64,000 nucleotides of DNA from assembly GCA_963920575.1 (NCBI GenBank), contig OY986967.1, positions 6,653,166-6,717,165 on the forward strand, given 5' to 3'. The DNA is from Narthecium ossifragum (taxonomy: Eukaryota; Streptophyta; Magnoliopsida; Dioscoreales; Nartheciaceae). This document shows, one piece after another, positions 12,444 to 23,337 of the stretch (the first letter of the stretch is position 1; every line of letters starts with the position of its first letter). The notes under the pieces were generated by a model, which was given only the letters and a program-made list of their open reading frames with translations, had not been told where the DNA came from and did no database searches. Both the position numbers and the translations under genes were made by a program.

Positions 12444-15400
12444 TCAATTAAGCACAAGGTTCTTCTCCTCACACCTGCTCAAGACTCTCTTTAAATTTTG
12501 CAAGTATGCATCAAAAGTATTACCAAATACAGTCAAGTCATCCATATATACCTCCATACATTCCTCGATCATATCAGCAAACATACTCATCATGCAACGT
12601 TGAAAAGTAGCAGGAGCATTACACAATCCAAATGGCATTCTACGGAAAGCATAAGTACCAAAAGGACATGTAAAAGTAGTTTTTTCCTGATCCTCTAAAG
12701 CAATCTCAATCTGATAATATCCAGAATAACCGTCGAGAAAACAATAAAAAGGATGTCCAGCTACTCTCTCTAAAATCTGATTTAGAAAAGGCAGTGGAAA
12801 ATGATCCTTACGGGTAGCAGCATTCAATTTTCTATAATCTATGCACATACGCCATCCTGTCACTAATTTAGTGGGGACAAAGTCTCCACTTTCATTTTTA
12901 ACAACAGTGACACCAGATTTTTTTGGCACAACCTGTGTAGGACTTACCCATTTGCTATCAGCAATAGGATAGATAATCCCTGCATCTAATAATTTCAACA
13001 CTTCAGTTTTGACTACCTCTTTCATTGTAGGGTTCAACCTACGCTGAGGATCCCTGCGAGGTACAGCCCCTTGTTCGAGATTAATCATATGGGAACATAT
13101 CAAGGGACTAATACCTTTCAGATCTGCTATACTCCATCCAATAGCTGATTTATGCTCATTCAAAATGCTAAGTAATTGCTCACCTTGCTCTGCAGTTAAT
13201 GCTGAAGAAATAATCACTGGGTATGTATCACCTGGACCAAGATAGGCGTGCTTTAAACCTTGAGGTAGCGGCTTCAGGTCCAGTTTGGGCGGCCCTATTG
13301 ATGATGGTGTTGGTGGCTGTCCTCTTTCTGGCAGTTCTTCAAACTTTGGAGTCCATGGACCTGCAAAAGAACAATGTTCCAAATTTTTACACATACCATC
13401 AACATCCACATTTTCATCCAAATCTAATTCAAGAGAATTAATTTCAGATGTAGCAAACTCATGTTCAGTGAGCAGATCAATCTGGTAAGTCTGCTGGCAT
13501 TCATCATCCTCATCAGGCTGCTTAGCAACATTAAAAACATTGATTTCTAAAGTCATATTCCCAAAAGTTAACTTCATTAAGCCATTCCTGCAATTAATTA
13601 TAGCATTAGCAGTAGCAAGAAACGGTCTACCTAAGATAATGGGAATCCTAGAATCAGCAGTTACTATAGCCTGAGTATCCAAGACTAAGAAATCAACAGG
13701 ATAATAAAATTTATCTATTTGAACAAGCACATCCTCAACTACTCCTCGTGGAGTTTTCGTGGATCTATCTGCCAGTTGCAAAATCACAGATGTCGACTTA
13801 ATCTGTCCCAAACCAAGTTGCAAGTAAACAGAATATGGCATCAAATTAACACTCGCACCAAGATCTAATAAAGCTTGCCCTACTTCATGCTCTCCAATGA
13901 AACAAGATACAGTAGGACAGCCAGGATCCTTATATTTAGGAGGAATCCTGTGCTGAAGCAATGCACTAACCTGCTCTGTTAAAAATGCAGTTTTCTTTAC
14001 ATGATGTCGTCTCTTCATAGTGCATAAATCTTTAATCACTTTAGCATATGTAGGAATTTGCTTAATAACATGCAAAAGAGGAAGGTTTACCTTAACCTGC
14101 CGAAGATGCTCCAAAATCTCGCTGTTGGGCTCCATAGTAAATTTAGTGGATTTCAATGCCTGAGGGAAAGGGACACGTACCTGAAAGTCACCTGGTGTAG
14201 GGCCATCTGAATGATCGGTCTCTACATGGTCCTCCTCAATTCGGTCCTCTTCTTCAATAGCAATAGGAGATTCGGTGGCCTCTTGGGAAGGGCTTTTTGT
14301 TGTCTTCCCGCTTCTTGTAGTTATGGCATTCATCTCCTTTACACTATTTTGCTCAACACTAGATACCTGCGTTTGTTGAGGTTGAGCTGGGAACTTCCCT
14401 CGTTCATGCACGCTCAAAGAGTTGATCAACTTTGTGATCTGGCTCTTGATCTCTTGAATATCCTCCTTCCTTTCCTTAGATTCCTGCACAATCATAGATT
14501 TCAGTTCCTGTAAATTATCATTAAATGTAGGCCTAGGAAAACCAGATGTATTATAAGGAGGGTTAGAAAAAAGCTTATTAGGTGTCGGTTGATGATGCTC
14601 GTTGCTCCGTGGAGTGTTCGACTTCCAGCTGAAGTTCGGATGCTCTCGCCATCCTGAATTATACGTCTCTGAATAGGGAGTGTATGGCCTCCTGAATCCG
14701 CCTACAGCGTTGCAATGCTCGTCGTACCCACCTCTCATCTCAGCATAGGTGGGGCAATCTTCAGTCTGGTGATCCGCGCCTTGACAGATCGCACATGGCC
14801 CAGCCGGCCTTGTAGGTTCATTGTATGGAGAGGTTCGGGCTGCCATCATATCTTTGGTCTTTAATAGCTCCAGCTCCCTTGTTAGACTCTCCACTTTTGC
14901 CTTGAGTGCATCCTCCTCCCGCAGCTGATAAATTCCTCCACCTTGTTGCTGTGGTGGTGGTCTGGCCCTGTTTGTACTTTCTGTTGCATTCGGTCCAGTC
15001 CATGTATGAGCTTTCTCAGCAAGCTCAGTCAAGTATTCAATTGCTGCATCAGGATCTTTTTGCAAAAATTCACCATTGCACATCATCTCAACAAATTGGC
15101 GTTCTCTAACAGTTAAACCATCATAGAAATAACTAACAAGACGCCAACTTTCATATCCATGATGGGGACATAAATTCAACATGTCTTTAAATCGTTCCCA
15201 CGCCTGATACAGAGTTTCACTATCCTTCTGTGTGAAGGTCGCAATATGTCTCTTAAGTGCGTTGGTTTTGTGTTGTGGGAAATATTTGGTGAGAAATATC
15301 GGTGTCATTTCAGCCCAAGATCTTATAGATTGTGGCCTCAAGGAATATAATCAACTCTTTGCTCTATCCTTCAGTGAGAAGGGAAAGAACTTAAGTCGGA

Positions 15401-15833
15401 TCATATCTAGTGCACCTGGTTGGCCATGGAAGGTCGCTACTACTTCCTCAAACTCCCTAATATGCACATATGGATTTTCATTCTCCAACCCATGAAAGGT
15501 AGGAAGCAACTGAATCATGCCAGGTTTAAATTCAACATGTGCTGCATTAGGTGGAAACATGATGCATGAAGGTGTAGCAGTGCGTGTTGGATGCAAATAT
15601 TCTTGCAAACTCCTAGGAGCTTGTTGTTCCTCATGCTCAGCCATAATGAAAGTATGATGTGAAGTTTGTGACTGTGCGTCAAAGAGATCAGCAATATATG
15701 TCTCACTATCAGAAGTTTCAGAATCACCCTCGGGGCGTCTAGCAAATCTGCCTAGTTCGTCTCTATACTGAGGCATACACCAGCAAACACACGATCCAAA
15801 AGATGCAAACCAACTAGAAAAAATCAAAACCAA
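12444..15833 (-). pseudogene. Athila-1 gag, protease and reverse transcriptase
   Basis: Likely start ATG near 15776 ('MPQYRDEL'). Gag capsid region (Retrotrans_gag type: 'YQAWERFKDML..CPHH' near 15190), a CCHC zinc knuckle (CAICQGADHQTEDC, near 14770), an aspartic protease with the Athila-type core 'LLDLGASVNLMPYS' (near 13860), then reverse transcriptase with 'MCIDYRKLNAAT' and the catalytic 'VYMDDL' (near 12550). Two in-frame TGA codons, at 15351-15353 (after 'LKDRAKS') and 12444-12446 (after 'NLVLN'), sit where relatives have Trp, so both look like TGG to TGA. Between them 965 codons are open. The element was probably active recently but cannot now make a full Gag-Pol without readthrough. 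Confidence 0.92.
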
Positions 15834-15934
15834 AATAAAGAAATAAAGAAATAAAGACTAAAGAAAATGAACGAAGTTACCGCTTTCGGTGTCTACAATC
15901 ACTGTAATCTAATTCTGGCGCTTTTCTGAACCGT

Positions 15935-15953
15935 CTCCCCGGCGACGGCGCCA
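15935..15953 (-). other. primer binding site, tRNA-Asp type
   Basis: The minus strand reads TGGCGCCGTCGCCGGGGAG, complementary to the 3' end of plant tRNA-Asp with one difference. It lies six nucleotides inside the 5' LTR. Confidence 0.85.
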
Positions 15954-15959
15954 ATTTTT

Positions 15960-17761
15960 TGATGTCGCTCAAATGTGTCACGCACAGCGGTCGCGGTGCA
16001 GTACAGCATAAGAGAGGTCGAATCCAACAGAGAGACAAGCAGGAAAGATCCAGAAACACAGATAACAATGAGTTGAAAACAATCAAGAGCGATGAAAGTT
16101 AAGAAAATAGATCGGAGATGTAATGGTAAAATAAAGTTAACGAAAGAAATCAGGATTTGAATGAGGCTAGGCTTTAGGAATCACTTCACTCGGATTTAGG
16201 TTCTTCTCTTCTCAATGGTTCATATGATACACAGTTAAGGGATTCACATCCCAATCGCCTTAACCGGAAGATATAGAATTATGAATCTGATAAAATATAA
16301 ATGTCTCTTTCTATGATTGATTCCTCCTTTTTATAGTTCTAACTTCATCCAACCAAACCTAAGAATACACGATACCGGCTGTCACTACAGGCAACGCACA
16401 GCAAAAGTTCATCGGGACAAAGCCCTAACTCTAACCGGATCCCTAAGAATACACAATACCAACTCTCACAATCGGCAATGCATAGCAAAGATCTCTCGGT
16501 ATAGAGCCCCAACCTTATCTAACCAGATCCCTAAGAATATACAATACCAGCTGTCACTACGGGCAATGCATAGCAAAGGTCTCACGAGACTCGGTAGGAG
16601 AATCAAAGGAGATAACTATGGGATCACAATATCATAAAAGAAGCATGACTGGATTTATAATAATGTTTAACCACAAAGCAATCTGTGAAGATCCAATACA
16701 TAAGAAGAGTTTAACAATAAAGATTAAAAACTATGAACCATTGTTGGAGAAGAAGCCCTAATCCTCGCTAGATCATCCGTCCGCCATGCCTGCGGATTAC
16801 TCGGCCATAGATGGAGATGTCTCCATCTTTTTCCTCTTGAAAAACTCCTGAAAAGAGCCTCCAAAAACGTCCAAGAAGTCCCCCTTGATTAGCCCTAAGT
16901 TTCCTATTTATAGGGTCCAAGAATTAGTAAACTCGGATTAATCAAAACCGTAGATTTTCGTCACTGGGCAAGTCCGATCGATCCTTCTCGGGATGTTGGA
17001 TCGATCGGTCTCTTGAGATCTCCAATCTTCTAGCTTCGCCCGTGTCCGATCGATCGGACTAAGGGAGTCGGATCGATCAATTTCGTAAAAATCCTTCGTC
17101 TCTGGCTCTTCCCGAGTTCGATCGATGGACGGATCGATCGAACTCTGCTCCTCTAAAAAGCATACGTTCTGTCACCCTTTAATTCCCAAGTCCGATCGAT
17201 CGAATTATGAGTGTTGGATCGATCGGATACATAAAAATCCACATTCTCTGGGTATTTTTGAGTCCGATAGATCCAACTCTAGGAGTCGGATCGATCGGGC
17301 TCAGTAGGAGTGATGGTTCGATCGATCGAACCATATTCAGCCAAAAACTACATGTTCTGTCACGGTTTTGCCAGGTCCGATCGATCGGACCTTCGCTCGG
17401 ACTTCCAGCTTATTTTCCTTTCTGCCATTCAGACTGCGCATTGATACTGAAATTCCCGTAACTTCTTCTAGGAAACTCGGAATCACGAACCGTAAAATTC
17501 CCCAGAATCTAGACTTCAAGAGCTTTCCAACGATATATGGAACATCATCTGATTCTTCATGAGAAGGTACAGATTAATTGTTGAATTTGATCCATATACT
17601 CTTTTCAGCTTCTTTTAGCTCCAATTTCCTGCATTTTCCAAACAACCATGTGAAGCAACATATAGATATAAAAATAGTAATAAAGATGCTGATTAAGGAT
17701 AATAATCTAGCAATTGAGATGGTTTTAAGGTTGTTCAGAGTGCACTTTCATGCACTCATCA
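15960..17761 (-). repeat. Athila-1 5' LTR
   Basis: 1802 bp copy of 7332-9133 with the same termini. Its inner side abuts the PBS after a 6-nt spacer. The TATA-like box lies near 16903-16913. The palindrome array is repeated at about 16972-17390. Confidence 0.88.
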
Positions 17762-17895
17762 TACCCCCCAACCAGCTTATTGCTAGTCTCTAGCAATTCA
17801 AAGCGCATAGAATATAATTAAGCACACTAACGGTTCAAGGATGTTGACATGCATGATAAAAATTCTACCTTATCAAGTCAATAGTGTTTCATACA
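17762..17895 (-). repeat. extra copy of Athila-1 3' internal end outside its 5' LTR
   Basis: 134 bp nearly identical to 9134-9267 (PPT and adjoining internal sequence), placed beyond the outer edge of the 5' LTR and then joined abruptly to the host LTR (AGCCCAAG...). In a simple element this position would hold the target-site duplication. Confidence 0.85.
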
Positions 17896-18074
17896 AGCCC
17901 AAGCTCAGATCTTCCGATCTCGGGTTCACCTAGCCATTCTAAACAAGCACTAACACAAACAAAGCCAGTGTGTGCACACGCGGGTGTGAAACAAACCAAC
18001 AAGGCGCAATTTACCAAATTGCCCTTGCGGTCTACAACGAGCCACAGGGGTAGAGGGACGGTCCTCACACTAGC

Positions 18075-18413
18075 GGTCAATCCATGCGTCGACCCTGGGA
18101 AGCCTTTTTGGTTTCTGACACGTACAATCGATGTGACGGTCAATACGACGGACAATGATCGGATCGAGCGTCATAACCAGGTTGGGTTAATTAAGTTGTT
18201 ATTAGATAGTTTGGCTAACAATGGCGACTTCTAATCTCGCTCCTATGTTCTTACACCGCACAAAAATCATTCACGGGGCCGTGTGTGCACAAACGCATGT
18301 GAAACTTGCAATGATCGAAGCGATAGTTTAATAAGGCCAATTGAGGCAAACCAATCACGCCAACCCCTTGACCTAACACGGTCAGACTAGGTTGGCGGTA
18401 CAGGTCCTTACGG
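18075..18413 (-). repeat. older, truncated long-LTR fragment
   Basis: Ends (minus-strand start) in GTAAGGACCTGTACCGCC, a decayed form of the TGTGAGGACC...-CTCCAACCCGG start of the long LTR family. It contains the words 'gtgtgcacaaacgcatgtgaaac' shares with the other copies, at about 18280. The solo LTR 5226-18069 inserted into it. Confidence 0.6.
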
Positions 18414-18475
18414 GGACATTATCCATTGAGAATATAAAATCATAAAAAAAAAATTGCATGACACTTCCCACTGTC

Positions 18476-18862
18476 GGAATTTTTTGCCATATGATACCCC
18501 TAAAGTTCATTATTAGCAAAATGATACCCCTCACTTGTTTTTTTGCAACATGATACCCATCAGTCATAAAAATGACCTTCATACCCTCCAATTAATATGT
18601 CACATCATACATGCCCATCAGCCCATGAGAAGACCTGCCATCATTCGAGCATTAAATGCGTTGTTAACTACGTGTAGAAATTCACGCGCGTAGTTAACAA
18701 ACACGCATAAAAGTCTGGCAGCATATGCATATATGATTTCCACGCGTGGTTATCACTATACGCGCGTAAAAATTATACTAACGTCGCACGAAAACAATAC
18801 TCGTAGTTAACAAATGCGCATAAAAAATCAAAATACTCGTGGTTATCACTATATATGGCATG
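18476..18862 (+). repeat. Pack-MULE left TIR
   Basis: Inverted repeat partner of 19449-19836. It contains repeated short words (GTTAACTACG, GATAACCACG). Confidence 0.92.
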
Positions 18863-18909
18863 TATATATGAAAATATATCTGAGGAAAAGGTCACAAGAC
18901 TAAAAGAGC

Positions 18910-19250
18910 TTACCCTTGCGACCAAATTAAACGTCCAGTTCTACCTATTCTATTCAAATAAACTTCACAATCAGGATCTAGTGGCGAGTGATGCTTTGTA
19001 GGAAGATGGTAGTTGATAGCCAGGTTAGAAAAAGATATGTCTTCAAACAAAAACCATCCAGAATAGAAGAAGAAAAACGTCCTTATAAATGAGCAAATTC
19101 GGTACCTGAGATCGATCAAAACCACTGGCAAGGAGATCGATCGGTTGTTATTAAGACCTTTGTTGATCCCCTTCAAAATTCCGTGACAACAATGTTCCTT
19201 TTCTCACAAGCCAATCCGCCATGAACTGCTGTACATCCATAGCCCTCCTG
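18910..19250 (-). pseudogene. captured fragment of a DBP5/LOS4-type DEAD-box RNA helicase
   Basis: On the minus strand the interior encodes, in order, stretches matching the helicase C-terminal domain of DBP5-like mRNA-export helicases: 'GYGCTAVHGGLACEKRN' (family: GYEVT..xG.L...ER), 'GSTKVLITTD' (motif V region, usually KVLISTD) and, in another frame, 'LAINYHLPTKH' followed by 'DPDCEVYLNRIGRTGR' (motif VI, HRIGRTGR with His to Asn). Two in-frame stops and a frame change lie between these stretches, and a GT...AG-like intron seems retained around 19060-19110. Capture at DNA level followed by decay is the simplest reading. It lies wholly between the MULE TIRs. Not expected to make a helicase. 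Confidence 0.85.
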
Positions 19251-19448
19251 AGCGGATGACTGATGCAAAAATATGATTGTTTGGCCTATTCTCTGTCTTC
19301 TACTACTTCGACTTTGGCAAGTTCATCTGGACATATATTGGACTTTATATTGTTTTACTCTTGCCAACGTGAGCTCTTGTTTCTTTTTATAAATAGCTGA
19401 TTTCCATCCCCTGTTCATCTGGACATATATTCGACTTTTATAAACAGG

Positions 19449-19836
19449 CCATGCCATATATAGTGATAACCACGAGTATTTTGATCTTTTATGCGCGTTT
19501 GTTAACTACGAGTATTGTTTTCGTGCGACGTTAGCATAATTTCTACGCGCGTATAGTGATAACCACGCGTGGAAATCATATATGCATATGCTGCCAGACT
19601 TTTATGCGTGTTTGTTAACTACGCGCGCGAATTTTTACGCGTAGTTAACAACGCATTTAATGCTCGAATGATGGCAGGTCTTCTGATGGACTGATGGGCA
19701 TGTATGATGTGACATATTAATTGGAGGGTATGAAGGTCATTTTTATGGCTAATGCGTATCATGTTGCAAAAAAACAAGTGAGGGATATCATTTTGCTAAT
19801 AGTGAACTTTAGGGGTATCATATGGCAAAAAATTCC
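19449..19836 (-). repeat. Pack-MULE right TIR
   Basis: Inverted repeat partner of 18476-18862. Also similar to the lone TIRs at 2461-2847 and 4015-4401. Confidence 0.92.
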
Positions 19837-19844
19837 CCACTGTC

Positions 19845-20134
19845 ATCCCGAGAGTTTGGAGTGAGGTTTTTGGGATTTCCAGTGGCGTCGTACAGTCACC
19901 AAATCATTCCCCCCACATCTCCATCCCGTGACTTGTGGGACACATTATTATTCATAAAATAATAAATAAAAATATTTTTGAAGGGCAGTGATAGGCTTCA
20001 GGTCCATGTGCCTGGTTGTGATTGAAAGACCACCCAAAACCTCGTACTGGCATGCCCGTGACCCAAAACACTCCCTCACAACCCAATTGGTTCGCGCTAC
20101 ATGGAGGGGTGTGACGCAAATTATTTTTCTTTTG
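19845..20134. other. spacer without recognised feature
   Basis: Unique-looking sequence between the Pack-MULE and the next TIR element. Nothing recognised. Confidence 0.4.
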
Positions 20135-20383
20135 GATTATTTACATAAATCCTCTGGAATTTTTTTTTATTTTATATATATCCCTTTAAAAAAATCAAAT
20201 TTACAGCAGAAATTCTGAAAACCTTAATTATTGTCGTATAGCACATTTAGTTACTTAACAAAGAAATATTCGGAAATATGCTGGACGGAGCTGTTAAATG
20301 CTAATGATGATTTTTGAAATTACTTAACTATCCTTACCTCTTATAACTACTGTTATTCTGTCTCCGACGACTCAAATGACCGT

Positions 20384-21561
20384 TCAAGGTCTAAGAGGGG
20401 GGTGAATTGGACTTTTTTCGAAAAACTAGATCAATGGAAAAACTAGCTAAGAGAGATCTAACACCTTAAATGTCTGTAAATGATATGAAATAAATGTAAA
20501 GCAGTATGCAAGAATATATGGGAGAGAATTTAGAGAGATTGCACCGATTTTATAGTGGTTCGACCCAACTCTTGGTCTACGTTCACTTCTCTCAAGGTCC
20601 TCCTTGAGGTTCCACTACTTGCAAGCCATTACAAGCTTTTTTTTTAAGCTTCCGAGTGCTTGGTAACCTTACAATCACTCCAATCAACCGTTGGATGCTT
20701 CACAATGTACTTCTTCACACTCGAAGAAAATATACAAAAGTTGTAGCTCAAGAGAAATGAGTAGAAACTTTTAATAAAACTTGCCCAAATGCTCTCAAAA
20801 ATATCAATAAGTGTATTGACAAGTTTACAACAAAAGACTACTTATATCTGGCCTTCAACCAGTGCAAAAAGCACCTCCAATGGCTCCCTGCAACTCTCCA
20901 ACGATTAGTTTTTTTACTCCGCGCGTTGCTGGCGGTCGACCCATGCATCATCTGTGACATCAACCGCTATGTTCAAAACACCAGCTTCTTGGCTCGCAAT
21001 CGACCTGAACATCGACCGCCAGATCGACCGTGAGTTGCCTTCATGAGCCGCCGTCGATCTACGCATCGTCCGCTAGATCGACAGTGAGCCTCTGTTGAGA
21101 AAAATGCTTTTCAGTGTCGATGCTCCGATCGACCGTCGCTTTTTCACAACAAGACATCATGGTCCGTGGTCGACCGGTCCATCGTCCCCCAGATTGTCCA
21201 TGAGCCTACAACACTTAAAAAAACATTTTCCCCCCAATCAATATTAAGCCAAAATATAAAAACAAGGAACAACTTCCACGGTCGACTGCCGCATCGACCG
21301 TAAGTCTTTGTCAAGAAAAATGGTTCTTAGAGTCAATGCTCCGATCGATCACGAGCCAACATTTTATTTGGTCAAGTTTGGTGCCTCCACCGTGCAACCC
21401 CACGGTCGATATTCTCACGGTTGATCCATGCATCGACTGCCAGTACTAAAATTTCTCAAATATGAAATTTAAGGCTTCTAATTAAAGGGAAATTAATATT
21501 AAACATATATTTTGTTATTTAATATATATTGGCATCATCAAAACAAGGTTAGGATCAACAA
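20384..21561 (-). repeat. SIRE-like element 3' LTR
   Basis: 1178 bp; minus strand starts TGTTGATCCTAACC and ends CCTTGAAC (CCTTCA in the other LTR). A TATA-type word lies near 20836-20848. It carries many GGTCGA/CGATCG palindromes between 20930 and 21440. Confidence 0.88.
20930..21440 (-). repeat. palindrome cluster in the SIRE-like LTR
   Basis: At least eight GGTCGA / CGATCGAC sites. The word TCGATGCTCCGATCGACC at about 21117 also occurs in the unrelated solo LTR at 32452. GTGAGCC spacers recur. Confidence 0.8.
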
Positions 21562-21577
21562 TCTCCCCCTTTTTAAT
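21562..21577 (-). other. polypurine tract of the SIRE-like element
   Basis: The minus strand reads AAAAAGGGGGAGAT directly before the 3' LTR. Confidence 0.85.
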
Positions 21578-22007
21578 GATGCCAACCCTTTTAAATGTGA
21601 TGCTAAAATATTTTGGCTCCCCCTTAATCTATGCATCCCTTTCTTTCATAACGTGTTTTCTGAAGTGAATTCTAAAGATGCACACAAGTCATATATCTCT
21701 AAAATGATATGAAAAGTTTCATTTATGATATAATGACGAAATAACTTGGATTTTAGCATGTTCACTTCTTTAACACAAGTACATTAAGCTTACATAAAGT
21801 GATTCAAATTGAACATTGAGATCAAAACAATGTACTAATACAACTTAACAATATCCAACAGCTTTGTATTGCAACAATCCAACAACTTTGCATTTCAAAA
21901 CTTTCATTCAAAACATTTCGACAACTTTGCATTACAAGAGTTTCATTTCATTGCATTACAAGAGTTTCATTTCAAAACAAGGTTTTCTAAAATACAAAAT
22001 ACAAGAG

Positions 22008-23337
22008 TCAAAATAGAAATGTAGGGCATTTTCTTTCATCATTCATCACAACTTTTTCTCCCCCTTTGGCATCATCAAAAAGAAAAGATGGAGCAATAGG
22101 ATCAATCAAGTGGAGATATGGGAGGAGTTGGTGGAAATCTGTCCTTGATGTATGTGAAGATGTCTTCAAGTTGCTTAGACTCTTTCTCGTGATTCTCCTT
22201 GACCTCAGTTTTGATTTCTTCAAATTATCAGGCTTGAGTTACTTCCATTCTTCCCAATCTTGCTTCTAGCTCATCAAGTCTTTGTGTCGTGGTGCGACGA
22301 GCTTGGCTATGGGAGGATTCACCTTGATGTCCTTAAGGTCTAAGTTCACCTTCCTCTTCCCCCACAATTTCCTCATCATGCTCTACTTGATTTTCTCCTT
22401 CCTCATCATTCACCATTCTGTCATGAACATCAAAACCTAAGGCTTGCTTAGTTTTCAACATCTTTGTATAGGTGGATTTACTGAAGGGTTGAAAAATGGG
22501 TCTTCTATCTTCAATGGCAAGGTGGAGGGTAAGGGTTTGGAAGATTTTGGTTAGAAGTCCTCCAAAGGGTAGGGATTGCCTAGCCGTAAGATTAAGCATC
22601 TCTTTGATAATGATATATCCTAAGTTTTGAGGCTTCTTCCTAACCATGTATGAAAGGATATATGCATGAATGGGCTTCAAGTGATCATGGTGGCCAACCT
22701 CGGGAAATAAGTTTGTTCCTAGGAAGTGGGCAAGCTCCCTATAGTTTTGATTTAGCTCATTTAATTCTATGGAAATTTTTTCAACTTGACTAGATTTGAG
22801 GATGGCCCTTCTCCCTTGCTATCCCTATCAAATATTGGGAGATCCTCATACGAAGTAAAATAGGTGCACTCTCCTTGATTTGGTACATTTAGTATCTCAT
22901 TTAACCATTCTATTATAATCTTGACTTCACTGCCATAAATATAGCTACTAATGGCCACATTTCCTTCATCATCAATATCTTCAGTGATATTGTAATCAAA
23001 ATATCGGACCATACCATGATACATGAATTTGGGCAATTCTAAAAAGTCCTTCCATCCCATACTTGTAAAAAATCTTTCAACAACAAATTCCCTTCCTATG
23101 GATGGTCATCTTAAGGGCTTTACTCGAAACCACAAATTTATCCTTAAATTCGGGCCAAGAGTTGTACCTGTCCTTGTCTAGGAAGAAGTATTGATCAAAG
23201 TTTGGAATAGATGTGGATCCTCGAAGAGATTCTTTGATTTACTTCGTTCCTTTCTTTGTTGTGACTTGCTTCTTCCTTTTTCCAGCTTGGCTTGGTACCT
23301 CGGGTGGAGCTGGTACCGCATTTTTGGTGCGAGGCAT
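22008..23337 (-). pseudogene. env-like / 'putative plant transposon protein' ORF, broken
   Basis: Between RNase H and the 3' LTR lie decayed frames of a separate ORF, probably starting at ATG 23337 ('MPRTKNAVPAPPEV', basic N-terminus). Recognisable blocks are 'MGWKDFLELPKFMYHGMVRYF' split by substitutions (22767-23060) and 'LKPIHAYILSYMVRKKPQNLG' (22333-22680), then a Glu-rich tail to about 22340. This layout matches the third ORF of SIRE-like copia elements, often annotated as a plant transposon protein or env-like. Stops and frameshifts break it at least twice. Its role is unknown; I see no clear transmembrane segment. Confidence 0.65.

Larger units (their letters stand above)
7332..17895 (-). 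mobile_element. Athila-like Ty3/gypsy retrotransposon (Athila-1) plus extra internal fragment
   Basis: Minus-strand element: 5' LTR 15960-17761, PBS 15935-15953, gag-pol 15833 down to 10384, non-coding 3' region, PPT 9134-9144, 3' LTR 7332-9133. To the right of the 5' LTR lie 134 bp (17762-17895) that repeat the internal 3' end, including the PPT. No TSD is visible: TCGCT on the left, AGCCC on the right. The two LTRs differ at roughly 20 positions by eye over 1.8 kb, so the element is young. Coding capacity is broken by two nonsense codons and one frameshift. Confidence 0.9.
5226..18069 (-). mobile_element. long solo LTR (TGTGAGGACC...GGGCGCGACA family), split by Athila-1
   Basis: On the minus strand the LTR starts TGTGAGGACC (18069 leftwards) and ends GGTCGGGGCGCGACA (5226). 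It has a perfect 5-bp target duplication, CTAGC, at 5221-5225 and 18070-18074. Without the Athila-1 insertion it is ~2.28 kb; the uninterrupted relative at 52256-54656 is 2.40 kb. The missing ~100 bp lie exactly at the right Athila-1 junction. A purine-rich block (7040-7220) and the word GATCGATC occur near its promoter end. No internal domain is present, so this is a solo LTR. The termini resemble Ty3/gypsy Tekay/Del-type LTRs, but no coding region proves the family. Confidence 0.85.
18476..19836. mobile_element. Pack-MULE (Mutator-like element) carrying an RNA-helicase gene fragment
   Basis: Bounded by ~390-bp terminal inverted repeats (18476-18862 and 19449-19836) starting GGAATTTTTTGCCATATG. 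Flanked by a direct repeat CCACTGTC (18468-18475 and 19837-19844), or 9 bp CCCACTGTC if the last C of the right TIR is counted as target. Long TIRs and an 8-9 bp target duplication are diagnostic of MULEs. No transposase is present. The ~590-bp interior contains a recognisable host-gene fragment on the minus strand. Confidence 0.92.

Noticed and set aside
18476..19836. Precursor hairpin RNA (giant inverted repeat) as the primary nature of the element
   Set aside because: The inverted repeats have target duplications and recur singly elsewhere, so they are transposon TIRs; hairpin RNA would be secondary.
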